A stretch of 64,000 nucleotides of DNA from Stieleria neptunia (GTDB taxonomy: Bacteria > Planctomycetota > Planctomycetia > Pirellulales > Pirellulaceae), in contig NZ_CP037423.1 in NCBI RefSeq assembly GCF_007754155.1, forward strand, positions 806,001 to 870,000, read 5' to 3'. The notes beneath the pieces were generated by a model. That model made no database searches. It worked only from the letters and a program-made list of their open reading frames with translations, and was not told the DNA's origin. Below, piece by piece: positions 1 to 8,463 of the stretch (positions within the stretch are counted from its first letter, which is position 1; each line of letters begins with the position of its first letter). The position numbers and the translations under genes were made by a program.

Positions 1-1
1 T

Positions 2-391
2 GTCCGACGCCGTCGAAAGGGGGCGGCGATGATCGAATTCGCGGTTTGCCTGCCCGTGTTTCTTCTGATCACGTTCGCCACGCTCGAAACGTGCCGGATG
101 ATCTATCTGCGTCAGTCGCTGAAATTGGCCGCGTACGAATGCGCACGGCTGGGGATCCTGCCCGAAATCACGCCGGCGTCGCTGCAAGACCAATGTGACG
201 TCATTCTGCTTGGACGCGGCATCGAAAACTACACGCTCTCTCACACGCCCAGCGACCTGTCGGCGCTCGAGTTCGGCAATCTTTTGGTCACCACGGTCGA
301 AGCCCCTGCGGCCGAAAACGCGTTGATGGGGTCATGGCTGTATGGCGGCCAAACGGTCTCGGAATCAGTCACCATCATGGCGGAGTACTAA
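2..391 (+). CDS. TadE-like pilus assembly protein (5' end outside window)
   Basis: The frame is open from the window edge. Before the first ATG (position 29) it reads an Arg/Lys-rich stretch and then GAAMIEFAV. That is the usual TadE/TadG start, a basic N-terminus followed by one hydrophobic helix (about FAVCLPVFLLITFATLE). The true start is therefore probably upstream of position 1, and residues numbered from ATG 29 are internal. TadE-family proteins are pseudopilin-like or minor pilus proteins of tight-adherence (Flp) systems, anchored in the inner membrane. The remainder (about 95 residues) is exported and has no other motif I recognise. The gene is 3 bp upstream of a vWA-containing TadG-like gene, which is followed by another TadE-like gene, so the three are probably one operon. 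Confidence 0.82.
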   Translation, partial: VRRRRKGAAMIEFAVCLPVFLLITFATLETCRMIYLRQSLKLAAYECARLGILPEITPASLQDQCDVILLGRGIENYTLSHTPSDLSALEFGNLLVTTVEAPAAENALMGSWLYGGQTVSESVTIMAEY

Positions 392-394
392 ACG

Positions 395-1495
395 ATGTTT
401 CGTTCAAGGCCATGTTTCATCGCGGGGCATTCCCGCGGCTGCCGGCGAGGGGCCACGATGGCGATGCTCGCGATTTTGATGCCCGTGATGATCGGCATCG
501 CGGCGTTTGCGATCAACGTCGTGTACATGGAAATGGCACGCACCGAATTGCAAATCTCGCTGGACGTTGCGGCACGAGCCGCGGGACGAACCTTGGCCGT
601 TACCGAGGATGAATCGCAAGCCAGCAATGCTGCGGAAAACATGCTGGCATTGAATCCCTATGCCAATCAGGTGCTCACGCCTGACGAAACCAACATCGAG
701 TTTGGTTTTACGACTCGGTATTCGGACCTCCATCGATACACCTTTTATCCGGGCTCCACACCCAACGCGGTGAAGGTCGAAGCCAACGGGACCAATCAGG
801 TCCCAATGCTGTTCCCATCAATGGGAGTCAATCTTCAATTCCGACCGATCCGAGCCGCGATCTGCACTCAGGTCAATTTAGACGTTGCGCTGGTCATCGA
901 CCGATCGACATCCATGGCGCGGGACGCTGATGAAGATCAAATCGTCGACGACTGGGAAAACGGCGACTCGGCTCCGGGAAGTTCGCGTTGGATCGATGCC
1001 GTCCATGCCGTCGACAAGTTCCTGCATGCGATGGAAGAATCGACCCACGATGAACGCATCGCGCTGACAACGTACGCGTCCACTCCGGCGACCGACGTCG
1101 AATTGACCGACGACTATGAGTCCATCGATGACGCGATGGATGATCATTCGGATTCTTTCGGCGGAGGCGGCAGCGCGATCGGCGATGGAATCATCGATGC
1201 AGTCGAAGCGTTGAACCACAGCTCTTACGCACGCCCTTGGGCGACCCGCGTTCTGATCGTGTTAAGCGACGGGACCCAAAACACGGGCGTCGATGCGGTC
1301 GAGGCTGCGGAACAGGCCGCGGCCGACAACGTCATGGTCTATGCCATCAGCTTCACGGATGATGCCGACCAAGCGATGATGCAAGACGTCGCCGCGGTCG
1401 CAGCGGGAAAGCATTATCATGCCGATGACCGTGAGCAATTGAAGCAGGTGTTCGAGGACATCGCCCACGGTTTCCCCACCTTGATCACGTTTTAG
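395..1495 (+). CDS. TadG-like protein with von Willebrand factor A domain
   Basis: 366 residues. The N-terminus (about 17-44) has the RRGATMAM…MIGIAAFAINVVY pattern of Tad-type pilus proteins, one membrane helix after basic residues. Residues about 160-355 form a vWA domain with a complete MIDAS: D169-R-S171-T-S173, a Thr in the TYAST segment near 226, and the SDG motif near 291-293. vWA domains with MIDAS bind a divalent metal and mediate protein contacts. TadG proteins are thought to anchor or assist Flp pili at the envelope. The gene starts 3 bp after the preceding TadE-like stop and ends 11 bp before the next TadE-like gene, so translation is probably coupled. Family identity is firm; a specific role is inferred. 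Confidence 0.83.
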   Translation: MFRSRPCFIAGHSRGCRRGATMAMLAILMPVMIGIAAFAINVVYMEMARTELQISLDVAARAAGRTLAVTEDESQASNAAENMLALNPYANQVLTPDETNIEFGFTTRYSDLHRYTFYPGSTPNAVKVEANGTNQVPMLFPSMGVNLQFRPIRAAICTQVNLDVALVIDRSTSMARDADEDQIVDDWENGDSAPGSSRWIDAVHAVDKFLHAMEESTHDERIALTTYASTPATDVELTDDYESIDDAMDDHSDSFGGGGSAIGDGIIDAVEALNHSSYARPWATRVLIVLSDGTQNTGVDAVEAAEQAAADNVMVYAISFTDDADQAMMQDVAAVAAGKHYHADDREQLKQVFEDIAHGFPTLITF

Positions 1496-1506
1496 GCTCG
1501 GAATCC

Positions 1507-1983
1507 ATGGTCAAGTCCACTCGCCGAAAACTGCGTCAACGACCACCGACCGGGGCCGCGTTGGTCGAAATGGCGATGGTGCTTCCGCTGATCATGCTGT
1601 TCTTCACCGCGATGCTCGAGATCGGCCGTGTGCTGATGCTCCAGCACACCGCCGACGCCGCCGCCTATGAAGCCGCCCGATCGGCGATCGTCCCCGGGGC
1701 AACCGCCGCCGACGCGGAGCAGGTCGCACAGCAACTGATCGACGCCGCCGGATTGACTCAGGCGGCAATCGAAGTCACTCCGGATACCATCACGGAGTTC
1801 ACGCCCCTGATCACGGTCAAGGTCGAAATCCCCGTCGGCGAAAACTCATGGATCACGCCGCAGCACGTGGTCGCTTTGACGGTCTCCAGCGAAGTCACGT
1901 TGATGTGCGAGCGATCGCCCGTCACACGTCTCGTCGCGGTGGATCAGCTGAACGCCAAGAAGCAGACGATGCAACACGATTAG
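1507..1983 (+). CDS. TadE-like pilus assembly protein
   Basis: 158 residues. A basic N-terminus is followed by TGAALVEMAMVLPLIML and a single hydrophobic helix (about 20-40). This is the TadE signature, in which the conserved Glu of the LVEMA motif sits at the start of the helix. The C-terminal part is exported and has no catalytic motif. It is the third gene of the pilus cluster (with 2-391 and 395-1495). The TAG stop codon (1981-1983) lies at the left boundary of a palindromic repeat (2023-2097 with its flank), because the sequence from TAG onward matches the flank of the second copy near 40.35 kb. The C-terminus may therefore have been set by insertion of that element. Confidence 0.8.
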   Translation: MVKSTRRKLRQRPPTGAALVEMAMVLPLIMLFFTAMLEIGRVLMLQHTADAAAYEAARSAIVPGATAADAEQVAQQLIDAAGLTQAAIEVTPDTITEFTPLITVKVEIPVGENSWITPQHVVALTVSSEVTLMCERSPVTRLVAVDQLNAKKQTMQHD

Positions 1984-2022
1984 TGCTGCGTTGCAACTCA
2001 ATCTTCGGGTGGTGCGTTGGAT

Positions 2023-2097
2023 CGGAAACGGGGTCAGGAACCAAAAATGCGAAGCACCCTTCGGCCATTGGGTTTTTGGTTCCTGACCCCCTTTCCG
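2023..2097. repeat. REP-like palindrome, family A, copy 1
   Basis: A 75-bp hairpin. The left arm GGGGTCAGGAACC (2030-2042) pairs with the right arm GGTTCCTGACCCC (2078-2090). The pairing continues into an A/T tract on the loop side and into CGGAAA/TTTCCG outside, with one mismatch (2029/2091). A second copy is at 40242-40319, inverted. Loops of the two copies are clearly related when one is reverse-complemented. It lies between the TadE gene and the esterase gene. REP-like palindromes of this kind are often moved by RAYT (Y1-type) transposases; none is encoded in this window. Confidence 0.85.
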
Positions 2098-2206
2098 TGG
2101 ACAATTTCAGTAAACTGCTCCGTCGTCGCTCCGTTAGCCCCAGCAATCTTCGGCTCAAACACCTGATCAAGGAGCGTCACCACCGCCCCTTGATGAAACA
2201 GACTCC

Positions 2207-3070
2207 ATGACGCATTCCTCTTCCGCGTGCCCGCTCCGCGCCGCGCTGTGCTTCCTCTCGCTGTGCTTTTTTACGCTCTGCTTCGGCACGACGGCTGTTT
2301 CTCAAGACCAGCCCGCCCGGCAAACGATCGACAAAACCGACGCGGACATCCTGTACCGCAGCGGTGAGAATCTGAGCGACTACATGCGTGAGCGGTGCCG
2401 GCTGGACGTCTACGTTCCCGAATCGAAAACGGGGTTCTCGACGGTCGTCTGGTTTCATGGCGGCGGATTGAAAGGCGGCAAGAAATCCGTGCCGAAGGAA
2501 CTCAAGGACCAGGGCATTGCCGTCGTCGCCGTCAACTATCGCCTGCACCCCAAGGTCACCGCGCCGGCCTACATCGAAGACGCCGCGGCGGCCGTCGCGT
2601 GGACCTTCCAGAACATCGAACGCTATGGCGGGTCCAGCGAAAAAATTTTCATCAGCGGACACTCCGCCGGCGGCTACCTGACCAGCATGCTCGGTCTGGA
2701 CAAACGCTGGTTGGCCGCGCACGACATCGACGCCGACGACATCGCCGGGCTGATCCCCTTTAGCGGTCACACCATCACCCACTTCACCGTCCGCGCCGAA
2801 CGAGGCGTCGGCGGCAAGCAACCGGTCGTCGACGACATGGCCCCGCTGTACCACGTCCGAGACGATTGCCCGCCGCTGCTGTTGATCACCGGAGACCGTG
2901 AACTGGAAATGCTCGGACGCTACGAAGAAAACGCCTACCTGTGGCGGATGATGCAAGTCGTCGGACACCCCGATACCGAACTCTATGAACTCGACGGCTA
3001 CGACCACGGCCAAATGGCCACCCCCGCCCACCCACTCCTGCTCCGCTTCATGAAGAAACACGGCATGTGA
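2207..3070 (+). CDS. Secreted alpha/beta hydrolase (esterase/lipase, BD-FAE-like)
   Basis: 287 residues. Residues about 1-32 are a hydrophobic signal peptide. The fold signatures are HGGG at 84-87 (oxyanion hole), GHSAGG with nucleophile Ser153, an acid candidate Asp230 in LLITGDRE, and His267 in GYDHGQM. This order and spacing match the carboxylesterase/BD-FAE (bacterial feruloyl esterase-like) group of alpha/beta hydrolases. Export fits a role in removing acyl groups from extracellular polysaccharides; the substrate is inferred and not proven. It stands alone: the pilus genes end 223 bp upstream and the next gene downstream is convergent. Length is normal for the family. Confidence 0.8.
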   Translation: MTHSSSACPLRAALCFLSLCFFTLCFGTTAVSQDQPARQTIDKTDADILYRSGENLSDYMRERCRLDVYVPESKTGFSTVVWFHGGGLKGGKKSVPKELKDQGIAVVAVNYRLHPKVTAPAYIEDAAAAVAWTFQNIERYGGSSEKIFISGHSAGGYLTSMLGLDKRWLAAHDIDADDIAGLIPFSGHTITHFTVRAERGVGGKQPVVDDMAPLYHVRDDCPPLLLITGDRELEMLGRYEENAYLWRMMQVVGHPDTELYELDGYDHGQMATPAHPLLLRFMKKHGM

Positions 3071-3105
3071 CTCCGGTCGGTAACCGAAAGGAAAAAGGAG
3101 GGGCA

Positions 3106-3143
3106 CCCACGGATGGCAAAGCGTACCCACGGATGTCATGGTG
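3106..3143. repeat. 38-bp inverted repeat, left copy (flanks GxxExxY gene)
   Basis: The sequence begins CCCACGGATGGCAAAGCG and contains two near-copies of CCCACGGATG. It matches the reverse complement of 3818-3855 at 36 of 38 positions. A degenerate third copy in the same orientation as this one lies at 4601-4638 (about 30 of 38). The two good copies bracket the GxxExxY gene. Confidence 0.85.
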
Positions 3144-3176
3144 ACCGACGAGAAAATAACGGTCACACCATCAACT

Positions 3177-3782
3177 CTACCGCCGTCTCATTCCGGTGAT
3201 TTCCGCGTGCGACTTCCCGAAGTTTGCTGCGATTCCCCATCGCAAACCAAAATGAATGAGTTTGCTGACCACCTCGGTTCCATAGCCCGTTTCGTGCTGA
3301 CGAAAAATTTCACGCAATACGTCTCGAACTGCCAATCCGATTTCACGAGATTTGCCATCGATTTGGCCGGACCAATAGCGCCAAGATTCAGTTAGCCTTG
3401 TCTGTTCAGGGTGACGCACCACGCGGTCGATGAAGACGCGATCAAGGCCCATATTGACCAGCAAACCGAGTGAGTCTCCGCGACATTTAAGATAGTCAAA
3501 CAGCTGAACAAACTCCGGCGCACCGAGTCGTCGTGGAACGGCTTTAAGCTCCAACGTGATGGACTGCCAGACGGAGAAGTCGGGAAAGAGTCGATGGGCT
3601 TCTTCGCCGAAAAGCATCAGCGGGTGCGGCTGCTTACTCACAAACGGGATTTCGTTTTGCCGAAAACACATGATCAGAGCTTTGTGATAATCTTCTTCGT
3701 CCCGTCCGACCCCGACATCATTTTGGACGTGGAACAAACAGCTTCTGATCGCATGTGAACGACTTTCGTAAATAATGCTCAT
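3177..3782 (-). CDS. GxxExxY family protein (PD-(D/E)XK nuclease-like)
   Basis: 201 residues from the ATG at 3782-3780; an upstream in-frame ATG would read through the right inverted repeat and is less likely. The family motif is G26-R-D-E29-E-D-Y32 (GxxExxY). It is followed by a PD-(D/E)XK-type core, F-P-D68-F and L-E78-L-K80, and by a conserved FVQLFDYL. Most family members are about 125-135 residues; this one carries roughly 70 extra C-terminal residues of unknown role. Function of the family is not established; nuclease-like activity is inferred from the motif. The gene opposes its neighbours and is closely bracketed by 38-bp inverted repeats, which suggests a small movable cassette. Confidence 0.75.
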   Translation of the reverse strand: MSIIYESRSHAIRSCLFHVQNDVGVGRDEEDYHKALIMCFRQNEIPFVSKQPHPLMLFGEEAHRLFPDFSVWQSITLELKAVPRRLGAPEFVQLFDYLKCRGDSLGLLVNMGLDRVFIDRVVRHPEQTRLTESWRYWSGQIDGKSREIGLAVRDVLREIFRQHETGYGTEVVSKLIHFGLRWGIAANFGKSHAEITGMRRR

Positions 3783-3817
3783 CCAGACCCCCGCTGCAGT
3801 CGATGCCGTTCCCCGCC

Positions 3818-3855
3818 CACTATGGCATCCGTGGGTACGCTTTGCCATCCGTGGG
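3818..3855. repeat. 38-bp inverted repeat, right copy (flanks GxxExxY gene)
   Basis: Reverse complement of 3106-3143 with two mismatches. It lies 35 bp upstream of the GxxExxY start codon, so it could also form part of that gene's promoter region, and 39 bp before the HD-hydrolase start on the other strand. Confidence 0.85.
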
Positions 3856-3894
3856 GGCCGTTTTTCCATCATCAAACACCGCTAGCAAATATCG

Positions 3895-4512
3895 TTGAAA
3901 CCACCACCAAACGACCTGATCCCGCGTGTCGAAACGATTGTCCGCCGGCGGATGACTGGTCAACAGGCCGGTCATGGTTTTGACCATGTCGGCCGCGTGC
4001 TGCGTTCGGCGCGAAAGATCCAGGCGGAAGTCGGCGGGGATCGGACGATTGTGGAACTTGCCGCGCTATTGCATGACGTCGGCGATGCGAAGTTCCATGA
4101 CGGGATCGAGATGAGCGCGGCGTTGACCCGTCAAATCCTCGGCGAGCTGGACGTCGACGAAGACACCGTCGATCATGTCGCACAAATCGTCGACAACATT
4201 TCCTTCCGCAAGGGCAGTGACGCCGAACCGCTGTCACTGGAGGGTCAGATCGTGCAAGACGCGGATCGTTTGGACGCGTTGGGCGCGATCGGAATCGTAC
4301 GGACGATTGAATACGGCGCGGTGTTCGGCCAGCCGTTTCACGTTTCGGGCAACAACGACGCGGCACAGAAGACCGGTCTGGGCCATTTCGACGAGAAATT
4401 GTTTCGACTGCACGCCCTGCTCAACACCGAACCGGCTCGCCGCATGGCACGGCAGCGAGAGGCGTTCATGAGAACCTTCGTCGATCAGTTTCTCGCGGAA
4501 TGGGAAGGGTGA
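3895..4512 (+). CDS. HD domain phosphohydrolase
   Basis: 205 residues from a TTG codon; an in-frame ATG at 3952 (residue 20) is the alternative start. HD-superfamily metal ligands are visible: H27 and H31 in HGFDHVGRV, the H60-D61 pair in LLHDVGD, and D122/D124 in QDADRLDALGAIG. This pattern and length match the YedJ/YpgQ-like group of HD hydrolases, small cytoplasmic enzymes acting on nucleotides or other phosphate esters. The substrate cannot be told from sequence. It is transcribed divergently from the GxxExxY gene with one of that gene's inverted repeats between them. No clear ribosome-binding site precedes the TTG. Confidence 0.78.
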   Translation: MKPPPNDLIPRVETIVRRRMTGQQAGHGFDHVGRVLRSARKIQAEVGGDRTIVELAALLHDVGDAKFHDGIEMSAALTRQILGELDVDEDTVDHVAQIVDNISFRKGSDAEPLSLEGQIVQDADRLDALGAIGIVRTIEYGAVFGQPFHVSGNNDAAQKTGLGHFDEKLFRLHALLNTEPARRMARQREAFMRTFVDQFLAEWEG

Positions 4513-4600
4513 ACGGAGGACGCTGCAGATCGGTTGCTTGGTCGTCCTGTCGCCCGCACCACTTCATTGCATCACAAGCGCGTTCGACGCCCCCCGATGC

Positions 4601-4640
4601 CCCACCGATGGCAGAGTGCCCCCGCGGATGTCATAGTATG
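4601..4640. repeat. Degenerate third copy of the GxxExxY-flanking repeat
   Basis: CCCACCGATGGCAGAGTG and onward aligns with 3106-3143 at about 30 of 38 bases. It lies just upstream of the class II aldolase gene and no GxxExxY gene accompanies it. The reading frame of the aldolase is open through it, but the encoded residues do not resemble the family, which supports the later start at 4708. Confidence 0.6.
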
Positions 4641-4707
4641 GGCTGCAAACCCCATTTCACCTCCGTGGTTTTGTTTTCGGCCGCGCATTCGACTGTCAAG
4701 GTTTTTT

Positions 4708-5997
4708 ATGACGACTTCGCGAAACGTGATTCACCCGCGTGACGAGATCATGCAGACGATGGATCGCATCTATCGGTACCGGATGACGACGACCTCCGGC
4801 GGCAACCTGTCGATCCGCGACGCGGCGGGCGACATTTGGATTTCACCGGCTCGCGTTGACAAGGGAAACTTGACGCGTCGAGACATCATCCGTGTGCGCA
4901 GCGATGGCAGCACCGACGGTCCGCATCCGCCGTCCTCGGAATTTCCCTTTCACAAGGCGATCTACGACGCGCGTCCGGACGTTCGATCGGTCGTTCATGC
5001 GCACCCGGTCGCCCTGGTGGCATTCAGCATCTGCCGCCAAACGCCCGACACGCGGTTGTTCCATCAAGCGCATTCGGTCTGTGGAAAACTCGGTTTTGCG
5101 CCGTACGCCTGTCCGGGCAGCAAGCAGTTGGGCGCGAACATCGCCGCGTCGTTCGCCGAGGGTGCCGACAGCGTCATCCTGGAGAACCACGGGGTCGTCG
5201 TCGCCGGTGAATCACTCTCCGACGCGTTCAAGCGATTCGAAGCGTTCGAGTTTGCCGGCAAGACGCTGATCAAGGCGTCGGCATTGGGCAAGGTCAAACT
5301 GTTGGACGATCAACGATTGGACCAGGCGGCCCGGCGGAGCGTCGACTTTGACAATCTTGACCCGCCGCCGGCCAGTGCAACCGAAACGGAATTGCGGCGG
5401 CAACTCTGTGACTTCGTTCGCCGCGGTTGTCGCCAACGGTTGTTGATCAGCACCGAGGGCAGTTTCTCGGCGCGGGTCGGCGACGACGCGTTCCTGATCA
5501 CGCCCACGCAACAGGATCGGGAATTGCTCGGCGTCGATGATTTTGTCTTGATCGACGGCGATCGCCGCGAAGCGGGGAAACTGGCCAGCCGCGCGGCCAA
5601 GGCACATCAAGCGATCTACCGCCGTCATCCCCACGTCAATGCGATCGTATTTGCACACCCCGTCAACGCGACGGCATTCAGTGTCACCGAGAGCGAGTTC
5701 GACGTCCGCACGATTCCGGAAAGCTACGTGTTCTTGCGAGACGTGCAACGTGTCCCCTACGGCGTCCAATTCGGCGACGGCGATCAGATCGCGGACTATG
5801 TCAACGAAAAAACGCCGGCAGCGATCCTGGAAAACGATGGCGTGATCGTCACCGGACGCAGTGTCCTGGACGCGTTTGATCGATTGGAAGTGCTCGAGTC
5901 CACCGCCGAAGCGGTGATCAACGCCCGATCGATCGGCAGCGTCCAAGCGATGTCCGACGACGTGATCGATGAACTGTGTCGCGAATTTGATCTGTGA
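4708..5997 (+). CDS. Tandem class II aldolase/adducin-domain protein
   Basis: 429 residues from ATG 4708. Two class II aldolase domains lie in tandem. Domain 1 (about 5-200) has the SGGNLSIR phosphate-binding loop, Glu78 in PSSEF, zinc ligands His97 and His99 in VVHAHP, and His161 in ENHGVVV. Domain 2 (about 225-425) keeps the layout ([27 protein letters not shown]) but Glu78 aligns with Ala, His97 with Phe315 and His161 with Asp377. Domain 2 has therefore lost most metal/catalytic residues and is probably a structural or regulatory pseudo-domain. The family includes fuculose/rhamnulose phosphate aldolases, ribulose-phosphate epimerases and decarboxylases. The substrate is unknown; a deoxysugar-phosphate is plausible given the sulfated-glycan genes elsewhere in the window. 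Confidence 0.8.
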   Translation: MTTSRNVIHPRDEIMQTMDRIYRYRMTTTSGGNLSIRDAAGDIWISPARVDKGNLTRRDIIRVRSDGSTDGPHPPSSEFPFHKAIYDARPDVRSVVHAHPVALVAFSICRQTPDTRLFHQAHSVCGKLGFAPYACPGSKQLGANIAASFAEGADSVILENHGVVVAGESLSDAFKRFEAFEFAGKTLIKASALGKVKLLDDQRLDQAARRSVDFDNLDPPPASATETELRRQLCDFVRRGCRQRLLISTEGSFSARVGDDAFLITPTQQDRELLGVDDFVLIDGDRREAGKLASRAAKAHQAIYRRHPHVNAIVFAHPVNATAFSVTESEFDVRTIPESYVFLRDVQRVPYGVQFGDGDQIADYVNEKTPAAILENDGVIVTGRSVLDAFDRLEVLESTAEAVINARSIGSVQAMSDDVIDELCREFDL

Positions 5998-6503
5998 CCG
6001 CAGGATCGGCCCCCTCTTTTTTCGCGTCGCCCTCGTCGCCACCCCTCTCCGTTGGCGGGATCTCCCCGGAACCGAATTGCCGAAGAAATCAACGGTCTTC
6101 TTAGCTGTCCACCACCCGGGGTGATCGAATTTAAAAATCTGCTTTTGGGGTGGCCAGGAACCCGCTGCGTCGCGTGATTTGCCTGGGAATCCCCCCGGAA
6201 CCGCCAGGATCGGTCCCAATCGGTTGTTTCGGCGGTCGAACGGGCATCAATCGTTCCCGATCCAGGCGTTGCATGCATTTGCGGGGAAGGGCAACGGAAG
6301 GAAATTCGTTCCTTCCTGCGGCTTGATCATGTAATAATGATCACACGCCCCATCCTCTTGTTTCTCAGTGTCACCCCGTCGCCGCGGGGACTCCCAGGCG
6401 GGACAGCCAGAACTGAAGAAAGCCGATCGCATGCGACTCCGATCGATTCCAGGGGATGCATCTTGCGCGTCTATTTCGTGGCAGAGTCGGCAGACCCAAT
6501 GTA
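5998..6503. other. Intergenic region upstream of prkA operon
   Basis: About 500 bp without a convincing gene. The main visible element is a 20-bp palindrome at 6324-6343. I see no clear promoter boxes, and a reading frame extending into the prkA gene from 6456 begins outside the conserved part of that protein. Confidence 0.5.
6324..6343. promoter_or_regulatory. 20-bp palindrome, possible operator upstream of prkA
   Basis: TGATCAT, six bases (GTAATA), ATGATCA: a perfect 7-bp inverted repeat in an AT-rich patch, 160 bp upstream of the prkA start. The form suits a dimeric regulator site or a promoter-associated hairpin. No binding protein can be named. Confidence 0.35.
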
Positions 6504-8450
6504 ATGACGAACAAGCCCAATTTATTGCAGCTTTATTCCGAGACATACGAACGCGAAAAACAAGTTCGTTACACGCTGAAGGAGTATCTGGAGGCGGCTC
6601 GCGATGATCCGTCGTTGTACAGCAGCGTCGCCGAGCGAATGGTTCAAGCGATCGGCCAACCCAAGCAGATCGATACGTCCAGCGATTCCCGTCTCGGGCG
6701 GATCTTCATGAACCGGACCATCAAGGTCTATCCCGCGTTTGACCAGTTCTATGGATTGGAGGAAACCATCGAACGTATCGTGGGTTATTTCCGTCACGCC
6801 GCTCAAGGTCTCGAGGAACGAAAACAGATTCTGTATCTGCTCGGCCCGGTCGGCGGCGGCAAGAGTTCTCTGTCGGACGCTCTGAAGCGTTTGATCCAAC
6901 GGCAACCGGTCTACGTGTTGTGCGCCGGCGATGAAATGAGTCCGATCTTCGAAAGCCCGCTGGGGCTGTTCGACCCCAACTCGATGGGCTTCTTACTGGA
7001 AGAGGAGTACGGCATCCCGCGTCGACGTCTGAGCGGTTACATGTCACCGTGGGCGGTCAAACGGTTGGACGAATTCGGGGGCGATATCTCCAAATTCTCC
7101 GTCGTCCGCGTGATGCCTTCGGAACAGCGACGATGCTGTGTGACCAAGACCGAACCGGGAGACGAAAACAACCAGGACATTTCGTCGTTGGTCGGCAAGG
7201 TCGACATCCGCAAGCTGGAACATTTTTCGCAGGACGATGCCGACGCCTACGCCTACACCGGTGGACTCAACCGCACGACCCAAGGTCTGCTCGAATTCGT
7301 CGAGATGTTCAAAGCACCACTCAAGATGCTGCACCCGCTGCTGACGGCCACCCAGGACGGCACCTATGTGGGCACCGAGAACGTCGGCGCGATGCCCTAT
7401 CAAGGCATCATCGTCGCCCACAGCAACGAATCGGAATGGGAATCGTTCAAATCCAATCGCAACAACGAAGCCTTTCTCGACCGCATCTGCGTGGTCAAAG
7501 TCCCCTACTGCCTGCGCGTCACCGAAGAACGAAAGATCTATGACAAGCTAATCCAAAGCTCCAAACTGGGCGAGGCACCGTGCGCGCCCGACACGCTGGA
7601 AATGATGGCGCGTTTCTCCGTCTTGACGCGTCTGAAGGAACACGAAAATTCCAACCTGTATTCCAAAATGCGGGTCTACGACGGCGAGTCGCTCAAAGAC
7701 ACCGACCCGAACGCCAAGACCGTCCAGGAATATCGCGACGCCGCCGGTGTGGCCGAAGGCATGGAAGGCGTGTCGACGCGGTTCGCCTACAAGATCCTTT
7801 CGGAAACCTACAACTTTGACACCGACGAGGTCGCCGCGGATCCCGTCCACCTGCTCTACGTGCTCGAAAAAGCAATCCTGCGCGAACAGTTGCCCGAAGA
7901 AACCGAGCAGCGTTACCTCGAGTTCGTCAAAGAAGACCTGGCGTCGCGATACGCCGAATTCATCGGCAACGAAATCCGCAAGGCCTACCTGGAATCCTAT
8001 CACAGCTACGGCCAAAACCTGTTCGATCGTTACATCGCCTACGCCGATGCCTGGATCGACGACCAGGATTACAAGGACCCCGATACCGGACAATTGATGG
8101 ACCGCGATGTCCTGGACGACGAACTGGAAAAGATCGAACACCCCGCCGGGATCGCCAACGCGAAGGACTTTCGTTACGAGATCGTCAAATTCGCGCTGCG
8201 TTCGCGTGCCAAACATGACGGCCGCAACCCGGAATGGACCTCCTATGAAAAAATTCGCGAAGTCATCGAAAAGCGAATGTTTTCACAAATCGAAGAACTG
8301 CTTCCCGTCATCAGCTTCGGCGCCAAAAAGGACAGCGAAGCCGAGCAAAAGCACAGCGAGTTCGTCGAGCGAATGACCCAACGTGGATACACACGGCGCC
8401 AGGTCCGTCGGCTGGTCGATTGGTACATGCGTGTCAGCAAGTCAGGATAG
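6504..8450 (+). CDS. prkA: PrkA family serine protein kinase (YeaG-like)
   Basis: 648 residues from ATG 6504, where the conserved N-terminus MTNKPNLLQLYSETYERE starts. The AAA+ domain (about 20-380) has Walker A G114-PVGGGKSS and the segment GLLEFVEMFKAP typical of PrkA. The C-terminal part matches the PrkA kinase domain. Length equals that of E. coli YeaG (about 640). PrkA/YeaG proteins are cytoplasmic Ser/Thr kinases with AAA+ fold that respond to nutrient and stationary-phase stress. Downstream come yeaH-like (13 bp gap) and spoVR-like genes, the common three-gene unit of this stress system. Identity is very secure; the direct target in this organism is not known. Confidence 0.95.
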   Translation: MTNKPNLLQLYSETYEREKQVRYTLKEYLEAARDDPSLYSSVAERMVQAIGQPKQIDTSSDSRLGRIFMNRTIKVYPAFDQFYGLEETIERIVGYFRHAAQGLEERKQILYLLGPVGGGKSSLSDALKRLIQRQPVYVLCAGDEMSPIFESPLGLFDPNSMGFLLEEEYGIPRRRLSGYMSPWAVKRLDEFGGDISKFSVVRVMPSEQRRCCVTKTEPGDENNQDISSLVGKVDIRKLEHFSQDDADAYAYTGGLNRTTQGLLEFVEMFKAPLKMLHPLLTATQDGTYVGTENVGAMPYQGIIVAHSNESEWESFKSNRNNEAFLDRICVVKVPYCLRVTEERKIYDKLIQSSKLGEAPCAPDTLEMMARFSVLTRLKEHENSNLYSKMRVYDGESLKDTDPNAKTVQEYRDAAGVAEGMEGVSTRFAYKILSETYNFDTDEVAADPVHLLYVLEKAILREQLPEETEQRYLEFVKEDLASRYAEFIGNEIRKAYLESYHSYGQNLFDRYIAYADAWIDDQDYKDPDTGQLMDRDVLDDELEKIEHPAGIANAKDFRYEIVKFALRSRAKHDGRNPEWTSYEKIREVIEKRMFSQIEELLPVISFGAKKDSEAEQKHSEFVERMTQRGYTRRQVRRLVDWYMRVSKSG

Positions 8451-8463
8451 GAACACGATCGCC

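Noticed and set aside
2041..2090. The family A hairpin as an ordinary intrinsic terminator of the TadE gene
   Set aside because: There is no U-tract, and a related copy occurs elsewhere in inverted orientation with repeat-like flanks, so a dispersed repeat explains it better.
8383..8463. Upstream start for the YeaH-like gene, overlapping prkA
   Set aside because: The added residues do not match the family; the family start MQVIDRR is at 8464.
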